Shown here piece by piece: positions 22,746-34,614 of a DNA stretch of 64,000 nucleotides. Position 1 is the first letter of the stretch, and each line of letters opens with the position of its first letter. Origin of the DNA: Homarus americanus (Eukaryota; Arthropoda; Malacostraca; Decapoda; Nephropidae); assembly GCF_018991925.1 (NCBI RefSeq), contig NW_024729772.1, forward strand, positions 28,501 to 92,500, read 5' to 3'. The notes under the pieces are model-generated. The model was not told where the DNA came from. It ran no database searches and saw only the letters and a list, made by a program, of their open reading frames with translations. The position numbers were made by a program, and so were the translations under genes.

Positions 22746-24108
22746 CACCACTGTTCGGCTCGTTAGCAGCTTGGGTAATCGGTCACGTCTCTGTCACACA
22801 CCGTTGGCAAGTACTAGTCATGTACCGGCTCCTGAATGTACCTGAACCTGCTCCAGTCTTGGTCAAGTCTGGTCTTGAAGAACTCACACTCGGTTCTGTC
22901 ACAACACCTTCTGGCAGATTGTCCCAAGAGTTCACAACTCTCACTCCAAAAAAGTTTGCCCTCACAGCTTTCTGGACTTGCGGCTTCTTCAATCTTGAGC
23001 TGTGACCCCTTGTGGGGCGAGCGTCCGCCAGCTCCAAGTAAGGACACTGGACTGAGTAGTGGCCCTTGAGATGCTTATAGACCTCAATTAAGTCGCCCCT
23101 GGCCCGTATGTAGTATAAGCTAGGCAAGTTCAGGTGCTCCAATCTCTCAGGGTAGTTGAACTGCGAAGTGCAAGCACCAGTCTGATGGCCCTCCTTTGAA
23201 CATTTTCAACCAACTGACAGTCCCTAGCATATCTCGAGGACAAGACAGTACTCCAGATGGGGAAGCACTTCACTCTTGAAGATCATTACGAGGGACGGAC
23301 CATCTAGATATTTGGACGACCTTCTTATAAGATCCAATAATTTATTTGCCTGATTTACCTTTTTCTCGCAATGGCCCGAAAACTTCAGCTTATTGTCAAC
23401 ATCAGGGCCGAATTCAGGAGTGGGCAGCTGCCCAGGGGCCTCCACATATTACAATATTTTATTTATTTGTTTATTCATTTGGATTATTTTTATTTCATTC
23501 TTTAAAATTCGTGTTTATTTATGACATGTGCGGTAGTAGCTATATCAGGGCGGGTCGACTTGAAACCACATGAATGACTCCAGTCATATCTCACTTTTGT
23601 GTGCGTAATAATAATAATAATAATAAACGGTTTATTAATAGAGTTGCAGCCTGTGGCTGAAAATATACAGACTTACATTTGTGTGTGTGTGTGTTGGGAA
23701 TTTGTACACTATCAATAAATATACAGTTAATTAAAAATTTCTCAATGTTCTAATTTCCTCAATATAACTGCATATGGCTTCAAAATTTTCCAAAGAAGTG
23801 TTCAAATTTCAAAATTTTCCCGGGGGCTTACAGCGCCCCCCGGAACTCCCAGATGTTTAGGCTCGCTTCACTCGCCACCCCACCCTCTTGGGTAGTTATA
23901 ATGAGGGGGCCTCCACAAAGAGGCTGCCCATGGGCCTCCACAGGTCTAAATCCATCACTGGTCAACATACACACTTAGGTCATTCTCACATTCAGTCTCA
24001 AATATTGCAGTTTCTTCATCCCGTTGGGACAAATGATACGCCTCCTTACCATTGATATGCCCCAGGTGCATCCTCTTACATTTCGTGACATTGAATCTCA
24101 GCAGCCAG
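22746..24108 (-). pseudogene. CR1-like LINE 3' part, splitting a Ty3 element
   Basis: Downward from 24108, the RT-adjacent KRMHLGHINGKEA-like stretch (frame decayed) is followed, after a small hAT insertion, by KFSGHCEKKVNQANKLLDLI, KSEVLPHLEYC, LNLPSLYYIRARGDLIEVYK, RPTRGHSSRLKKPQVQKAVR and NSWDNLPEGVVTEPSV, ending at the stop at 22783. It is the same family as 5040-5667 and 10691-12889. It is 5'-truncated at about 24108, where it abuts Ty3 RT sequence, and Ty3 sequence resumes at about 22745. Confidence 0.8.
23403..23960. mobile_element. Small non-autonomous hAT element, 558 bp, with 8-bp target duplication
   Basis: The termini are CAGGGCCGAATTC... and ...AAATCCATCACTG, imperfect inverted repeats. 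A motif GGGGCCTCCACA recurs just inside both ends in opposite orientation. GTCAACAT flanks it on both sides (23395-23402 and 23961-23968). The uninterrupted CR1 copy (reverse complement of 5192-5215) has this 8-mer once. An 8-bp duplication is diagnostic of hAT. No coding capacity. Confidence 0.93.
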
Positions 24109-24300
24109 GAATTTTTACAGCTTTTTCACTGTATCAGGCTTGGGGAACTCTGTGGGAGAGGTTGGATGCCGCCGTTCGACGAGACTCTGTGACCGAGGAA
24201 GTCAATGGAAGAGGCTCCGAAGATGCACTTGGCGGGATGAACTTTCACATTGTTGCTCTGCAGGCGTTGTAGAAGAAGCCATAGGAGGTGATGATGTAAG
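24109..24300 (-). pseudogene. Ty3-type reverse transcriptase, C-terminal palm/thumb
   Basis: The minus strand reads LLLQRLQSNNVKVHPAKCIF, GASSIDFLGHRVSSNG and QEFLA-like sequence. This is the conserved RT segment after the YxDD box (the ...KC.F....I.FLGH.V...G motif). It continues into the 22260-22745 fragment across the CR1 insertion, with a few residues lost at the junction. The YxDD box itself is not preserved upstream. Confidence 0.7.
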
Positions 24301-25425
24301 GGGGGATATGTTTGGTGTTTCTCTTTTCCATTCTATTCCTATTATTCTTCGTTTTTTTATCTATAGCTGTTTAAGACAGATTTTCTAGTTACCTTTTCTT
24401 GTATATATATTAATATTTTTATTTTCTAAGTCTTTCTGTCTATAAGTATCTAGCTTATATTACTTTGCTTATATTTTCTAAGTTAATATTCTTTCCTATG
24501 TATTAGCCCGTGTCTCATGGCAATAACAATTATATAAATTTGGGTGAATACATTTAGTTTATATAATCCAATCAACCCAAGGTAATTTTCCATAAGCTGT
24601 GAGTTGCCATGTGCTGTTCACGTGAGGGGAAATTCCTCTATCAGTAGGCCGACCTGGAGACTGTTGGGTTAGCCCGGCCACTCCTTCAGAGGCACCTCTC
24701 CTCACAGGTGCCTCTCCTCACGAGAACCAGTCTTCACTTGAGCCTCACGAGAATCAGACGGGTGACTTAACTCAGTCAAGCTGAGCCCTGTCCTTAACTA
24801 ACACTCACAGCTTACAGTGTTAATTATGGTGCATCTACTAAAAGACTGTGACCAATACAGTATAGTTTTACCAATAAATGGAGAAAAGACCATGTAGTGG
24901 ATTTCTCCCCTACAAACGCTGTTTGTCGCTGCATAGCCGACCCCGCGAATTCCACAGTGTGTGCCTTATGGTCTAGGTCAACCAGCGCCGCCCACGGAGC
25001 GAGGGTCAACTACTAAGCCACGCCAACCCCCGCTATTTAAGACCTGACCTCGTGGTGATTGCGCTCTTTCTACCTACACCAACCAGTCAGCAACACCACC
25101 TCCTCCGCCTGCTTGGCGGTCCTCGCTCCCGCCGGCGAGCATGGCGACCCACAAGCTGTCCTCCTCTGAGCACCCTCACCAACCAGCTATCTCTACATCA
25201 CGCTTGTAACCATGCTGCCTTCCCAGCACCAAGCTGCATTGTACATCCAATAAAACATGTATACAGAGAGCACATTGTGAGTTTCCTTTCTCCAACCCAT
25301 CCTGAGTGTGAACCAAACATCTAAAAACCCCACAACCATTTCGGGTTTGTAACTTAACCCTTCAACTTATTTATATATATAAGCCAAGTTAAAAGGGAAC
25401 TCTACCCAAAGCTTATATATAAAGG
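24295..25425 (+). mobile_element. Ty3-type 5' LTR and primer-binding region, split by a solo LTR
   Basis: A/T-rich sequence starts near TGTAAGGGGGGATATG (24295) and, after the nested solo LTR at 24893-25334, continues to TATATAAAGGTGGCAGCGAACAG at about 25420. TGGCAGCGAACAG looks like the primer-binding site that follows a 5' LTR. A leader and a gag start follow. Similar TGGTGGCAGC motifs occur at about 32393 (plus) and 44453 (minus) next to other LTRs. The left end of the LTR is a guess. Confidence 0.5.
24893..25334 (+). mobile_element. Solo LTR, 442 bp, ACCA target duplication
   Basis: It begins TGTAGTGGATTTCTCCCC and ends AAAACCCCACA. ACCA occurs at 24889-24892 and again at 25335-25338. 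It belongs to the same family as the LTR at 19502-20077. A lone LTR with a 4-bp duplication is the usual product of LTR-LTR recombination. Confidence 0.92.
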
Positions 25426-26149
25426 TGGCAGCGAACAGATAGAACGATTAACAGAACCAGTGATGCAGTGTAACTAACTGTGCAAGGAACCAACAAAACT
25501 GTAACCCAGGTAACAGTGAAATTTTCTAAGTGTCATTCTCCAAGGCAACAGACTATATACCGCATATATTCTCGTGAGTAACGTTATATATCAAGTGATA
25601 TATCTAAATGTCATCTCAGATCGACATACATTTTTTTTTTACTCAAATAACATTTAAGTGAGTTAAATATAATTCACTGTAGTGTGGCAAAACCTCGTGA
25701 CGACAAGCAGATGACTGGAGTCCCCAAGTCAGACACCCTACTGTTCCCAACTCTCAAGTGTTGTGGAGACGCTGTCTGTACATTTTTTTCCCTTCTCAAA
25801 GAACAACCAACCCATACAGCTACAGTACAACCCTGTGTCCAAGGCAAATTTGGCCTGTTTAGACATCCCAAGTTGTTTAAATAAGTGTTTCTGTGGTTTG
25901 TAAAAGCAGAGTGTGGTAAATTCTTTGTGAACCCAGCTACATCTGGTACAGGCCAACGACTTAACCTGTCATACTCAATCAACTCCAAGAGGTCTACCAG
26001 CTCCAAGGTGCTTTAACCTAGTGACCTCGCAGGATCGCCTGTTGACACCAGTGAACTCCAAGTTCACCGAGTTAGCCATCCATCACCCATCTAGTGGTTG
26101 ACCGTGGTTGCTCTGGTCAACACCAGACGCCATCACGAATTCTTCAAGG
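25426..26149 (+). mobile_element. Ty3 leader, non-coding
   Basis: This is the untranslated leader between the primer-binding motif and the gag-like ATG at 26150. No gene is seen. It shows CA-rich and CT-rich patches only. Confidence 0.4.
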
Positions 26150-26275
26150 ATGTCATCTTTAAACTACACACCAGCATCCCTGATTGTCATCCAAGCCGCG
26201 GAAGTCTACGGGATTAAAGGCCAGATTTTCAAAAAATTCCCAGATTTCGACAATCAAGCCAACAGTAATAGGTAG
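26150..26275 (+). pseudogene. Possible gag N-terminal fragment
   Basis: A 41-codon frame starts at the first good ATG after the leader (MSSLNYTPASLIVIQAAEVY) and stops at TAG 26273-26275. Position after an LTR, primer-binding motif and leader suggests gag; the peptide itself is not recognised. The element is cut about 100 bp later by the (AT)n array and the Penelope-like element. Confidence 0.4.
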
Positions 26276-26379
26276 ACAGGACACACTATATTTAACACAC
26301 ATTAACATATGCCCCAACACAACATCACACATTATTGTAGGATAACGCTTAATTTATAAGTTTCTTACTTATTATTATT

Positions 26380-26487
<108 letters not shown>

Positions 26488-26517
26488 TGATAAAATCACA
26501 CGGGAAAATGGAAACAA

Positions 26518-26568
26518 CGGAGTACCTTAGCTTTCGTCTTTATTCAAGACATCTTCAGAGGCAACTGG
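26518..26568 (-). ncRNA. Hammerhead-ribozyme-like core in the left terminal repeat
   Basis: The minus strand carries CTGAAGA, then GTCTT, a 5-nt loop, AAGAC and GAAA. This equals the CUGANGA box, a 5-bp stem II and the GAAA box of the hammerhead in the right order and spacing. The plus-strand arm at 27832-28049 has the same core but AAAA instead of GAAA. Hammerhead motifs are known in Penelope-like terminal repeats. I could not establish stems I and III or the cleavage site by eye. Confidence 0.5.
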
Positions 26569-26743
26569 ATTACATGGACAGAGAGAGGCTTAAATATACA
26601 GGGTGACCTAAAAACATGAGGTCAGGTCATAATGATGACATCCACTAATCCCCACACCAACACAACCGTAGAGGAGCTTAAGAGAAGGGTGGTGACGTGA
26701 CTAGACAGGTCAGGTCAGAAAAAAGGGACCCACAAAATAACTG

Positions 26744-27831
26744 TCATACATCAAGATCAAAGGTTTTCAAAGCATTTTTAACCTTGGGCCACTGACAAAT
26801 AAATTTATGTAACATATTATCAGTTTTGAACTGACCATCACTAAGGTTTATTGATTTTAATTCCTTAATCAAACTAGCTTCAACCAGAAGTCTTTCTGTG
26901 ACACAAGATGATTTGAATACTAAGCTTTTTTCCCAAGCAATGGGGTGATTATTATTCCTAACATGAACGAACAAGGCACTGCTTTCAGATGCAGTTCTGA
27001 TATTATACTTATGTTGTTTGATTCTGAGCTGCAGTGTTTTTCCTGTCTGACCTACATAATTACAATTACATTTGCTACATGGAATACAATAAACACTTCC
27101 ATTTACATTCAAACTTGGGCTATTCCTTATTAACATATTGGTAATGGTTGAGTCATACTTGAAAACAACATTAATATTTAGAAGCTTGAGGGACCGAACT
27201 AACGGGACAAATTCATCACGATAGGGCAGAGTCAAAATATTCTTAAGTGTAGGAACTTGTCTGGTTAGAGAGGAATGAAAGGATTTTTTAGCCCTTTTAA
27301 AGCAACGATCAACAAACAAAGAAGGGTACCCAAGTTTCTGTGCAATAGAACGAATGTGTTTAAATTCATCGTCAATAAATTCAGAGTCACAAATACGCAG
27401 ACATCTTAGGAACATAGCAGAAAAAACTGACATTTTGGTAGACTCAAGGTGATTGGATAAAAAGTGAATGAAACTGTCTACCTGTGTGGGCTTTCTATAT
27501 ACCTTAAATTTATAGTTTTGGCCATTTCTCATGATAAGCATATCAAGAAATGGAAGGGATTCATTTATTTCTCTTTCAATTTTGAATGTGATACTAGGGA
27601 CAATATTATTAAGCTTGTCTAAAAATTCCAATGGGTCACTGTTTTTAGGCCAAAGACAAAGAACATCATCTACATATCTATACCAAGGAGGAATAAAGCC
27701 CACTATATTGGGTAGTAATCTAGACTAAAAAAACTCCATATAAATACAGGCTAGAGGAGCAGAAAGACAATTACCCATGCTCATGCCAAATATTTGCTTG
27801 TAGAACTTCCCATTTGCTCTAAACATTTGCT
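26744..27831 (-). pseudogene. Penelope-like reverse transcriptase and GIY-YIG endonuclease, C-terminal part
   Basis: Starting at the right arm, the RT palm reads KQIFGMSMGNCLSAPLACIY. A TAG stop at 27725-27727 follows, then the catalytic YRYVDDVLCLW, FLDMLIMRNG, YRKPTQVDSFIHFLSNH and KLGYPSLFVDRCFKRAKKSF. The GIY-YIG domain follows with NGSVYCIPCSKCNCNYVGQT, the Arg in LQLRIKQHKYNIR, NNNHPIAWEKS and LVEASLIKEL, where the catalytic Glu is expected. The protein ends at 26744. Apart from the one stop, 319 codons stay open, so this is a young copy. The N-terminal third of the RT is absent. Confidence 0.92.
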
Positions 27832-28046
27832 CTAGTCACGTCACCACCCTTCTCTTTAGCTCCTCTACGGTTGTGTTGGTGTGGGGATTAGTGGATGTCA
27901 TCATTATGACCTGACCTCATGTTTTTAGGTCACCCTGTATATTTAAGCCTCTCTCTGTCCATGTAATCCAGTTGCCTCTGAAGATGTCTTGAATAAAGAC
28001 AAAAGCTAAGGTACTCCGTTGTTTCCATTTTCCCGTGTGATTTTAT

Positions 28047-28172
<126 letters not shown>

Positions 28173-28191
28173 ATATTATACTATCTATATA

Positions 28192-29056
28192 CAGTGGGGT
28201 ATGCTATAACGAACGTAATTGGTTCCAGAACCTCGTTCGTTATAGCATTCGTTCGTTATAGGATTAATCCTTTCCAGGCCCCCAAATACAACCACTTAAC
28301 ACTGAAAAAATTCTGTGGAAAATGTAAAAAATACGGTACTTTATCTTACCTTAGTGTTATTCAGCATGCAGGTACCCCTAAACACTGGCACATCACTATC
28401 ACTTCCACTGGGAGTCTTGGCTTTAAGGTCCTCAAACAATTGTTTAGCCTTCTCACAAATTATAGCTTCACTAATGTTACCACCTGCCATTTCTTTCTCC
28501 TTTATCCACACTAAGAGTAAATTTTCCATCTCTTCAATCACATTACACTTTGCTTTGCTAAGTCTAAAGATTCCCTTAGCCACTTGCACAGTTTTTAACT
28601 CCTCTTTATTCTTCAAAATCGTACATATAGTCGATTTAGCCATCCCATATTCATCACTAAGTTTCGCAATGCTTCTTCCATTCTCACGTTTCTTTACAAT
28701 TTCTTTCTTAGTTTCAAGGGTTATTAGCTTTCTCACTCGCTTTGGACGACTCATTGTTACAATTGTATACTTGTATAACAAAATAGTTATACAAATAACG
28801 CGAATTTCCACATCAAAAGACGAAATTTTCAACAATAACAGTGGTGCACTGGCTACACAATGAGACAAAGATGGCGCCTGACGCTCTTGTTGTTGTCGCG
28901 GTACAACAATATTCATGCGCCAGGCGAAATAGTCCCGTATTCATCCGCGTTCGTTGTAGGAGTTGCGTTCGTTATAGCATTCTCAATTTTATAGGTAAAA
29001 CCGTTCGTTATAGGAATATTCGTAGTAGGATCCATTCGTTATAGCATACCCCACTG
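28192..29056 (-). mobile_element. Tigger-like element B, copy 1 (865 bp)
   Basis: The ends are CAGTGGGGTATGCTATAACGAACG and its reverse complement ...TTCGTTATAGCATACCCCACTG, flanked by TA on both sides (28190-28191 and 29057-29058). A near-identical copy of 863 bp is at 52395-53257. TA duplication and CAGT-type ends fit the Tigger/pogo branch of Tc1/mariner. It keeps only the DNA-binding part of a transposase, so it is non-autonomous. Confidence 0.9.
28341..28754 (-). CDS. Tigger-type transposase DNA-binding region only (137 aa)
   Basis: The likely start is the ATG at 28754 (MSRPKRVRKLITLETKKEIV). A psq-type helix-turn-helix (residues about 10-60: IAKLSDEYGMAKSTICTIL) is followed by the start of a CENP-B-type second helix-turn-helix (MENLLLVWIKEKEMAGGNIS, EKAKQLFEDL). 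The frame ends at 28341 with no DDE catalytic domain. The same frame is kept intact in copy 2 (52542-52955), with only scattered residue changes. In full-length relatives the catalytic domain follows; here it is deleted in both copies, or this is the first exon of an ancestral spliced gene. A protein with only the DNA-binding part could bind the element ends without cutting, but expression is unknown. Confidence 0.7.
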   Translation of the reverse strand: MSRPKRVRKLITLETKKEIVKKRENGRSIAKLSDEYGMAKSTICTILKNKEELKTVQVAKGIFRLSKAKCNVIEEMENLLLVWIKEKEMAGGNISEAIICEKAKQLFEDLKAKTPSGSDSDVPVFRGTCMLNNTKVR

Positions 29057-29698
<642 letters not shown>

Positions 29699-30210
29699 CA
29701 ATCACTGTAGGTGCGCGTGATCCAGGTATATGCTGATAACCACAAGGAAAAAGAAAACACGAAGTTCCCAAGCGCTTTCGTGTAATTCACATCTTCAGGG
29801 GTGAGTACAGACTAAGGAGAAGTACATAACAAGGTATATATATACAGAGGAGGATGAGATCAAGTCCACAATGGTCAGGTATTAGGTAATGACCCTACTA
29901 ATCTTCAAAAAGCACCGCAGCAGTCAGTAGTCAGGTCAGAGGGTAAGATGACCCAACCTTCTCACCTGGATACAAATCTTCTTAATTACGAAATTATCCA
30001 GTTTGTACATACCATTAATCAAATTCATGTTGACGGATTCGGTATGTTTAATGAGACTGGATTCTATAATGTTCCTACTGTCAATTGAATTACAAGGTAA
30101 TATTGAGGAGGCATTATTCTAGTCAATGTTCATTTGAGGGATAATAAGCATTGCATTGACTGGGATAATGCCTCCTCAATATTACCTTGTAATTCAATTG
30201 ACAGTAGGAA
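29699..30210 (-). mobile_element. Second Penelope-like element, 3' end with foldback
   Basis: The minus strand encodes the end of a GIY-YIG domain (NIIESSLIKHTESVNMNLING then LDNFVIKKICIQ; frame 29938-30085) followed by a 3' untranslated region. That region contains a hammerhead-like core (29750-29810) and ends at the (AT)n(GT)n array. At its upstream side a 46-bp coding segment (30072-30117) is repeated in inverted order (30165-30210), giving a long hairpin. It is a different family from the element at 26486-28049. Confidence 0.75.
29750..29810 (-). ncRNA. Hammerhead-like core in the second Penelope-like element
   Basis: The minus strand reads CTGAAGA, GTG, AATTA, CAC, GAAA: the CUGANGA and GAAA boxes separated by a short stem II. 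It shares this order with the motif at 26518-26568 although the surrounding sequence differs. Stem III and the cleavage site are not assigned. Confidence 0.4.
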
Positions 30211-31024
30211 GATGGCTGTAAATGGCTAGGCAGGTTTTTGTATAGACTGACTTTTCATGTCTATTTAACACTGATATACTCGATTTAGTTCTGTCGAACA
30301 GAGAAAACCTCATTAGCAATGTCGAGGAAGGGAACGAACTTGTAAACAGTGATCACAAAGAAATTAGATTCCAGTTAGATTTTCAGGTTAGACGTAAAGG
30401 GAATTCGATTAAATTCCCAGATTTCAGAAGGGCAGACTTTGATAGTTTAAAGAGGCAGCTGAGAGAGGGGGTGTCGCGCTTGGGTGTGAACCTGACAGAT
30501 GACACTGACCTAATAACGAGATCTAAGATTCCCGAATTCCACGACACTTTAAATAATGAGTTACTTAATGCACAAAGGCAGAACATACCATACAAAAAAT
30601 GCAGATCAGACAACAATGACCCTAAATGGATAAATAATTATTTAAAGAACATTATTGGCCAAAGGAAGGCTATAGGTAGAAGGATAAATCGTGGCGAAAT
30701 TTACCTCCGGGAGTATTATAAGGTATTGGCCGGTAGGGTTAAGACCGAGATAAAAAAATCGAAGAGGAATTATGAACTGAAGATAGCAGGGGAGGCGAAA
30801 ACAAACCCCAAAAGATTCTACCAAATGTATCAAACTAAAACACGAGATAAGATTGGACCAATACGTTCAGATACCGGCGAGCTAACTGATAACGACGGAG
30901 AAATGAGCAATAATCTGAATGAATATTTTTCAACAGTTTTCACCACTGAAAATTTAAACATGATACCCGAGGCACCGACTCTATACAGAGATAGTGAATT
31001 AAACAAATTAAGCGAGATAATAGT

Positions 31025-32414
31025 TGTCATGATCGTGATGACGGCTAACCTGAAAACCTTAAAGATTGATATTACGCTCAAACGTCCACAAAACCTTCCG
31101 AGTCCCCCACTGGAAACGTCCCCCGTTTTCTCTGTTTCCTTGATGACGTCATCGATAGGCTGTCTTTGTCTAAAGGGAACTTTGAATATAATCCGCGGAT
31201 TTCGTAGCAAGACGCTGTATGTTGGGACCTGTTGCCATCCAACCCTTTGTAATCAATTTAATTTTGCTTTTGATAGCTCAGTCAGGGCATTGTTAGTGAG
31301 GATAATAGTAGGGAATGAAACTGAGTTCATGGACTCAGTTTCAACGTCAGAGTGTACAGTAAATTAATTCATCGAAATAGAAGTAGGTGGACTCCCTGAC
31401 CTATTCTGAGTGAGGGTACCGCAGGCATTTCAACGGTTAGTAAGTGCTCGCCCCTTCACCCATACAGGTAGGCCATTGCACTCTGTGTTGTAATTCGCCC
31501 TTCCTTAAGTGATTTGACCCAATTAATAGTTGATTGTGCAAGTGTTACAGTAACGTAGTTGATATGCTCTGAGTGAAGTCATATATACGTCTTTAACGTC
31601 CCCTGAAATGTGATGTCGTTGTCACAGTTAGTAAGTGCTCGCCCCTTCACCCATACAGGTCCCTAACGCAGCCTAGGCTGTGTCTGTAGCGTGGATGTTG
31701 TATCCACTATGTCTGGGGAGATGTCCGAGGTCCAGTAGGATAAGTTACCTTCGTGAGACCCGACCGTCAGACACTTCAGACTACCTATGGCCCCCATAGC
31801 TGGCTCGTCTGGCCCTAACGCTCGGCCCCGGATCACCAAGCCACACACCACTACCAGCCCCCATCATTGGTGGATGAGTGTCTAACTCAGTAGGGCTATT
31901 TGTGTGGTGGGGTTAATCCACTGGGATCTTCAGAGTTCGTCGGAAAGTACCCCATGGTGGCAGGACCCCATGGCCGTTGCTTGAGTATCACTCCTGACGA
32001 CTGAGTGTTGTAGTGGCAGTTGCCCCTGGTCTTTATGGTGCTAAGTGACTATAAGAGTTGTGTGTTATTGAGTATGTCCACCCAGTAGTGGTGTGAGTGT
32101 TATTGAGTATGTCCACCCAGTAGGGGTGTGAGTATGTTGAGCCTGAGGGCATAGTACCAGATTTCGTCTGTTGGTACATATATATTCTTTCTCCTACCTC
32201 CATATTAATGTTTAAATAACTTTTGTATTTGTATATTGTGTCTATTATTTACCTACAGTATCTACCGTTATTTCTTCCTTATTACTTGATACTAACATTA
32301 CATATACCCACGAGCCTCCTCTCGTCACGCTACCAATGGTAATAAGTATGAGAGTAAAAGGAATTGTTACTGATACACAGGGCCTTATAAAATGGTGGCA
32401 GCCCAGGCCCTTAT
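31025..32414 (+). mobile_element. LTR-like insertion with 5-bp duplication (ATAGT)
   Basis: ATAGT at 31020-31024 is repeated at 32415-32419, and the CR1 copy at 41090 shows the site without this DNA. It starts TGTCATGATCGTGATGACGG, like the LTRs at 43967 and 47432. Near its right end it has ATGGTGGCAGC, a primer-binding-like motif. It does not end with CA, so it may be an LTR plus a few internal bases. The 34-bp string starting GTTAGTAAGTGCTCGCCCCT appears twice (31437 and 31627), and the string starting GAGTATGTCCACCCAGTAG also appears twice (32069 and 32105). No coding sequence. Confidence 0.7.
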
Positions 32415-32943
32415 ATAGTGACTAGTGACGATGTTAATAAGCAAATAGACAAACTGAAGCCTAATAAGTTACTAGGTCCGGATTTTCAAGAAGGGGGATA
32501 GATCACTATCCTCTAACTACCCCCCAATCAGTCTAACATCAATAGTAGGCAAATTACTAGAATCAATTATTTCAAACTCTATTCGAAACCACCTGGAGAA
32601 GCACAAGTTGATCAATGATTCCCAACATGGCTTCACAAGTGGGCGTTCATGTCTAACTAATCTATTAACATTCTTTTCATCAGTTTTCGAAGCAGTGGAC
32701 GAGAGGCACAATTATGATGGGGTACATCGTGACTTTATCAAAGCCTTCGACAGAGTCCCCCACGAAAGACTAATTAGAAAGGTAGAAGCGCATGGCATCC
32801 AAGGTAATATCCTTAAATGGATTAGGGCATGGTTACGGGACAGGAAACAGCGAGTGAGCATAAACGGCACTAAATCGCATTGGAGCAACGTCACTAGTGG
32901 AGTTCCCCAAGGCTCAGTACTTGGACCATTATTATTTATTATA

Positions 32944-34614
32944 CAGTCAACCCTCGCTTTACGCGGTCCCACATTCCGCGTTTCCATGTTTACGCCGTAC
33001 CCTGCCGAAACCGGAATGCTCACATTCCGCGGTGCGTGTACCCCTTTACGCGGGTGAAGTATAATTTTTTTTATTTAGCTCATAAAATTCATACAAATTA
33101 TCCGGCCAGAATATAATTTACATTGCTGGAATTCCTACAATTTGATGATCATTTTGAATAGAAGGATCATAGATTTTGCATTAGACATACAAATTTTAGA
33201 TCTAATGGAAGTATTTTGTTTACTCAGAGCAAATATGTTATCTTTTGTGCAAAATATATGAAGTGTATATTCAAAATATTCCTGGTCTTGCAAGGAATCC
33301 AGCAATGTCAATTATATTATCCTAACTTTAGTCTGAGGTATTATTTATTACTAAAAACGTAAATATACTGTTATAACCCAATCATTTCTCTGGTAGGGAG
33401 GGAAGGTGGGGGTGAGGGGTAGGGAGGGAGGGAGGGGCCCAGGGAGCAGGTGGGAAGAGGGGGGGGAGGTGGGGTATTTTGATTGACAGATAGTATTTCG
33501 GTAATTATATTTTGTTTATTTATTGAGGATATTTGTTTTAGCTCATAAAATTCATACAAATTACCGGGCCAGAATATAATTTACATTGTTGGAACTCTTA
33601 CAATTTGATGATCATTTTGAATATAAACATCATAGATTTTGCATTAGACATACAAATTTTAGATCTAATGTAAGTATTTTGTTTACTCTTAGTAAATATG
33701 TTATCTTTTGTGCAAAATATATGACATTTATATTCAAAATATTCCTGGTCTTACAAGTAATCCAGCAATGTCAATTATATTATCCTAACTTTAGTCTGAG
33801 GTATCATTTATTCCTAAAAAGGGTAAATATTCTGGTTTCTCCCACACATTTATCTGGTAGGGAGGGTTGGTGGGGGGGAGGGAGGGACCGACCGACCATC
33901 TGGCGTGGTTGGAAGAGAGGGGAGGCAAGGTGGGGTACTTTGATTGACAGATAGTGTTGTGAAGAATATTTTTTTTTTATTAACTGAAGATATGTGTTTT
34001 AGCTAATAAAATTCACACAAATTACCCTGCCAGAATATAATTTACATTGCTGGAATTCTTACAATTTGATGATCATTTTGAATATAAACATCATAGATTT
34101 TGCATTAAACATACAAATTTTAGATCTAATGTAAGTATTTTGTTTATTCTGAGTAAATATGTTATCTTTTGTGCAAAATATATGACATTTATATTCAAAA
34201 TATTCCTGGTCTTACAAGGAATCTAGCAATGTCAATTATATTATCCTAACTTTAGTTTGAGGTATTATTTATTATTATACCTTAAAATCTAGTGGTTTCA
34301 CCCCAAAATTTCTCAGAGAGGGAAGAGCCAGCGAGTGTAGTGTGAGAAGAGGGGGAGGGAGTTGAGTCCATTATTTGAATGGACATTAACTTGGCGACTG
34401 TATTTCTCTATTTCTCTTAAGTATTAATTGTGTGCATGTACCATCATAAAATTAAGATGTTATTTTTACTAGAACATAGGTATTGTGTCGGAAGTGGAGT
34501 TTGGGGGTCAGCCGGTCTCTATTTCATTTAATCCCATATGTTACGTTGTTCACATTTCTCACTTTCCGTGGTACCCTGTGGGTTGAATTAACCGTGTAAG
34601 GTGAGGGTTCACTG
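32944..34614. mobile_element. Tigger-like element A, copy 1 (1671 bp), inserted in CR1
   Basis: The ends are CAGTCAACCCTCGCTTTACGCGG and CCGTGTAAGGTGAGGGTTCACTG. TA lies on both sides (32942-32943 and 34615-34616). The intact CR1 copy reads TTTATTATATACATAAACGA at 41745, which equals both flanks joined with one TA. The inside holds three tandem repeats of about 460 bp starting near 33076, 33537 and 34000, each with a G-rich patch. It has no transposase gene. Confidence 0.95.

Noticed and set aside
33586..33954. 122-codon open frame inside Tigger-A
   Set aside because: It lies in the A/T-rich internal repeat, recurs only as shifted fragments in the other units, and shows no protein motif.
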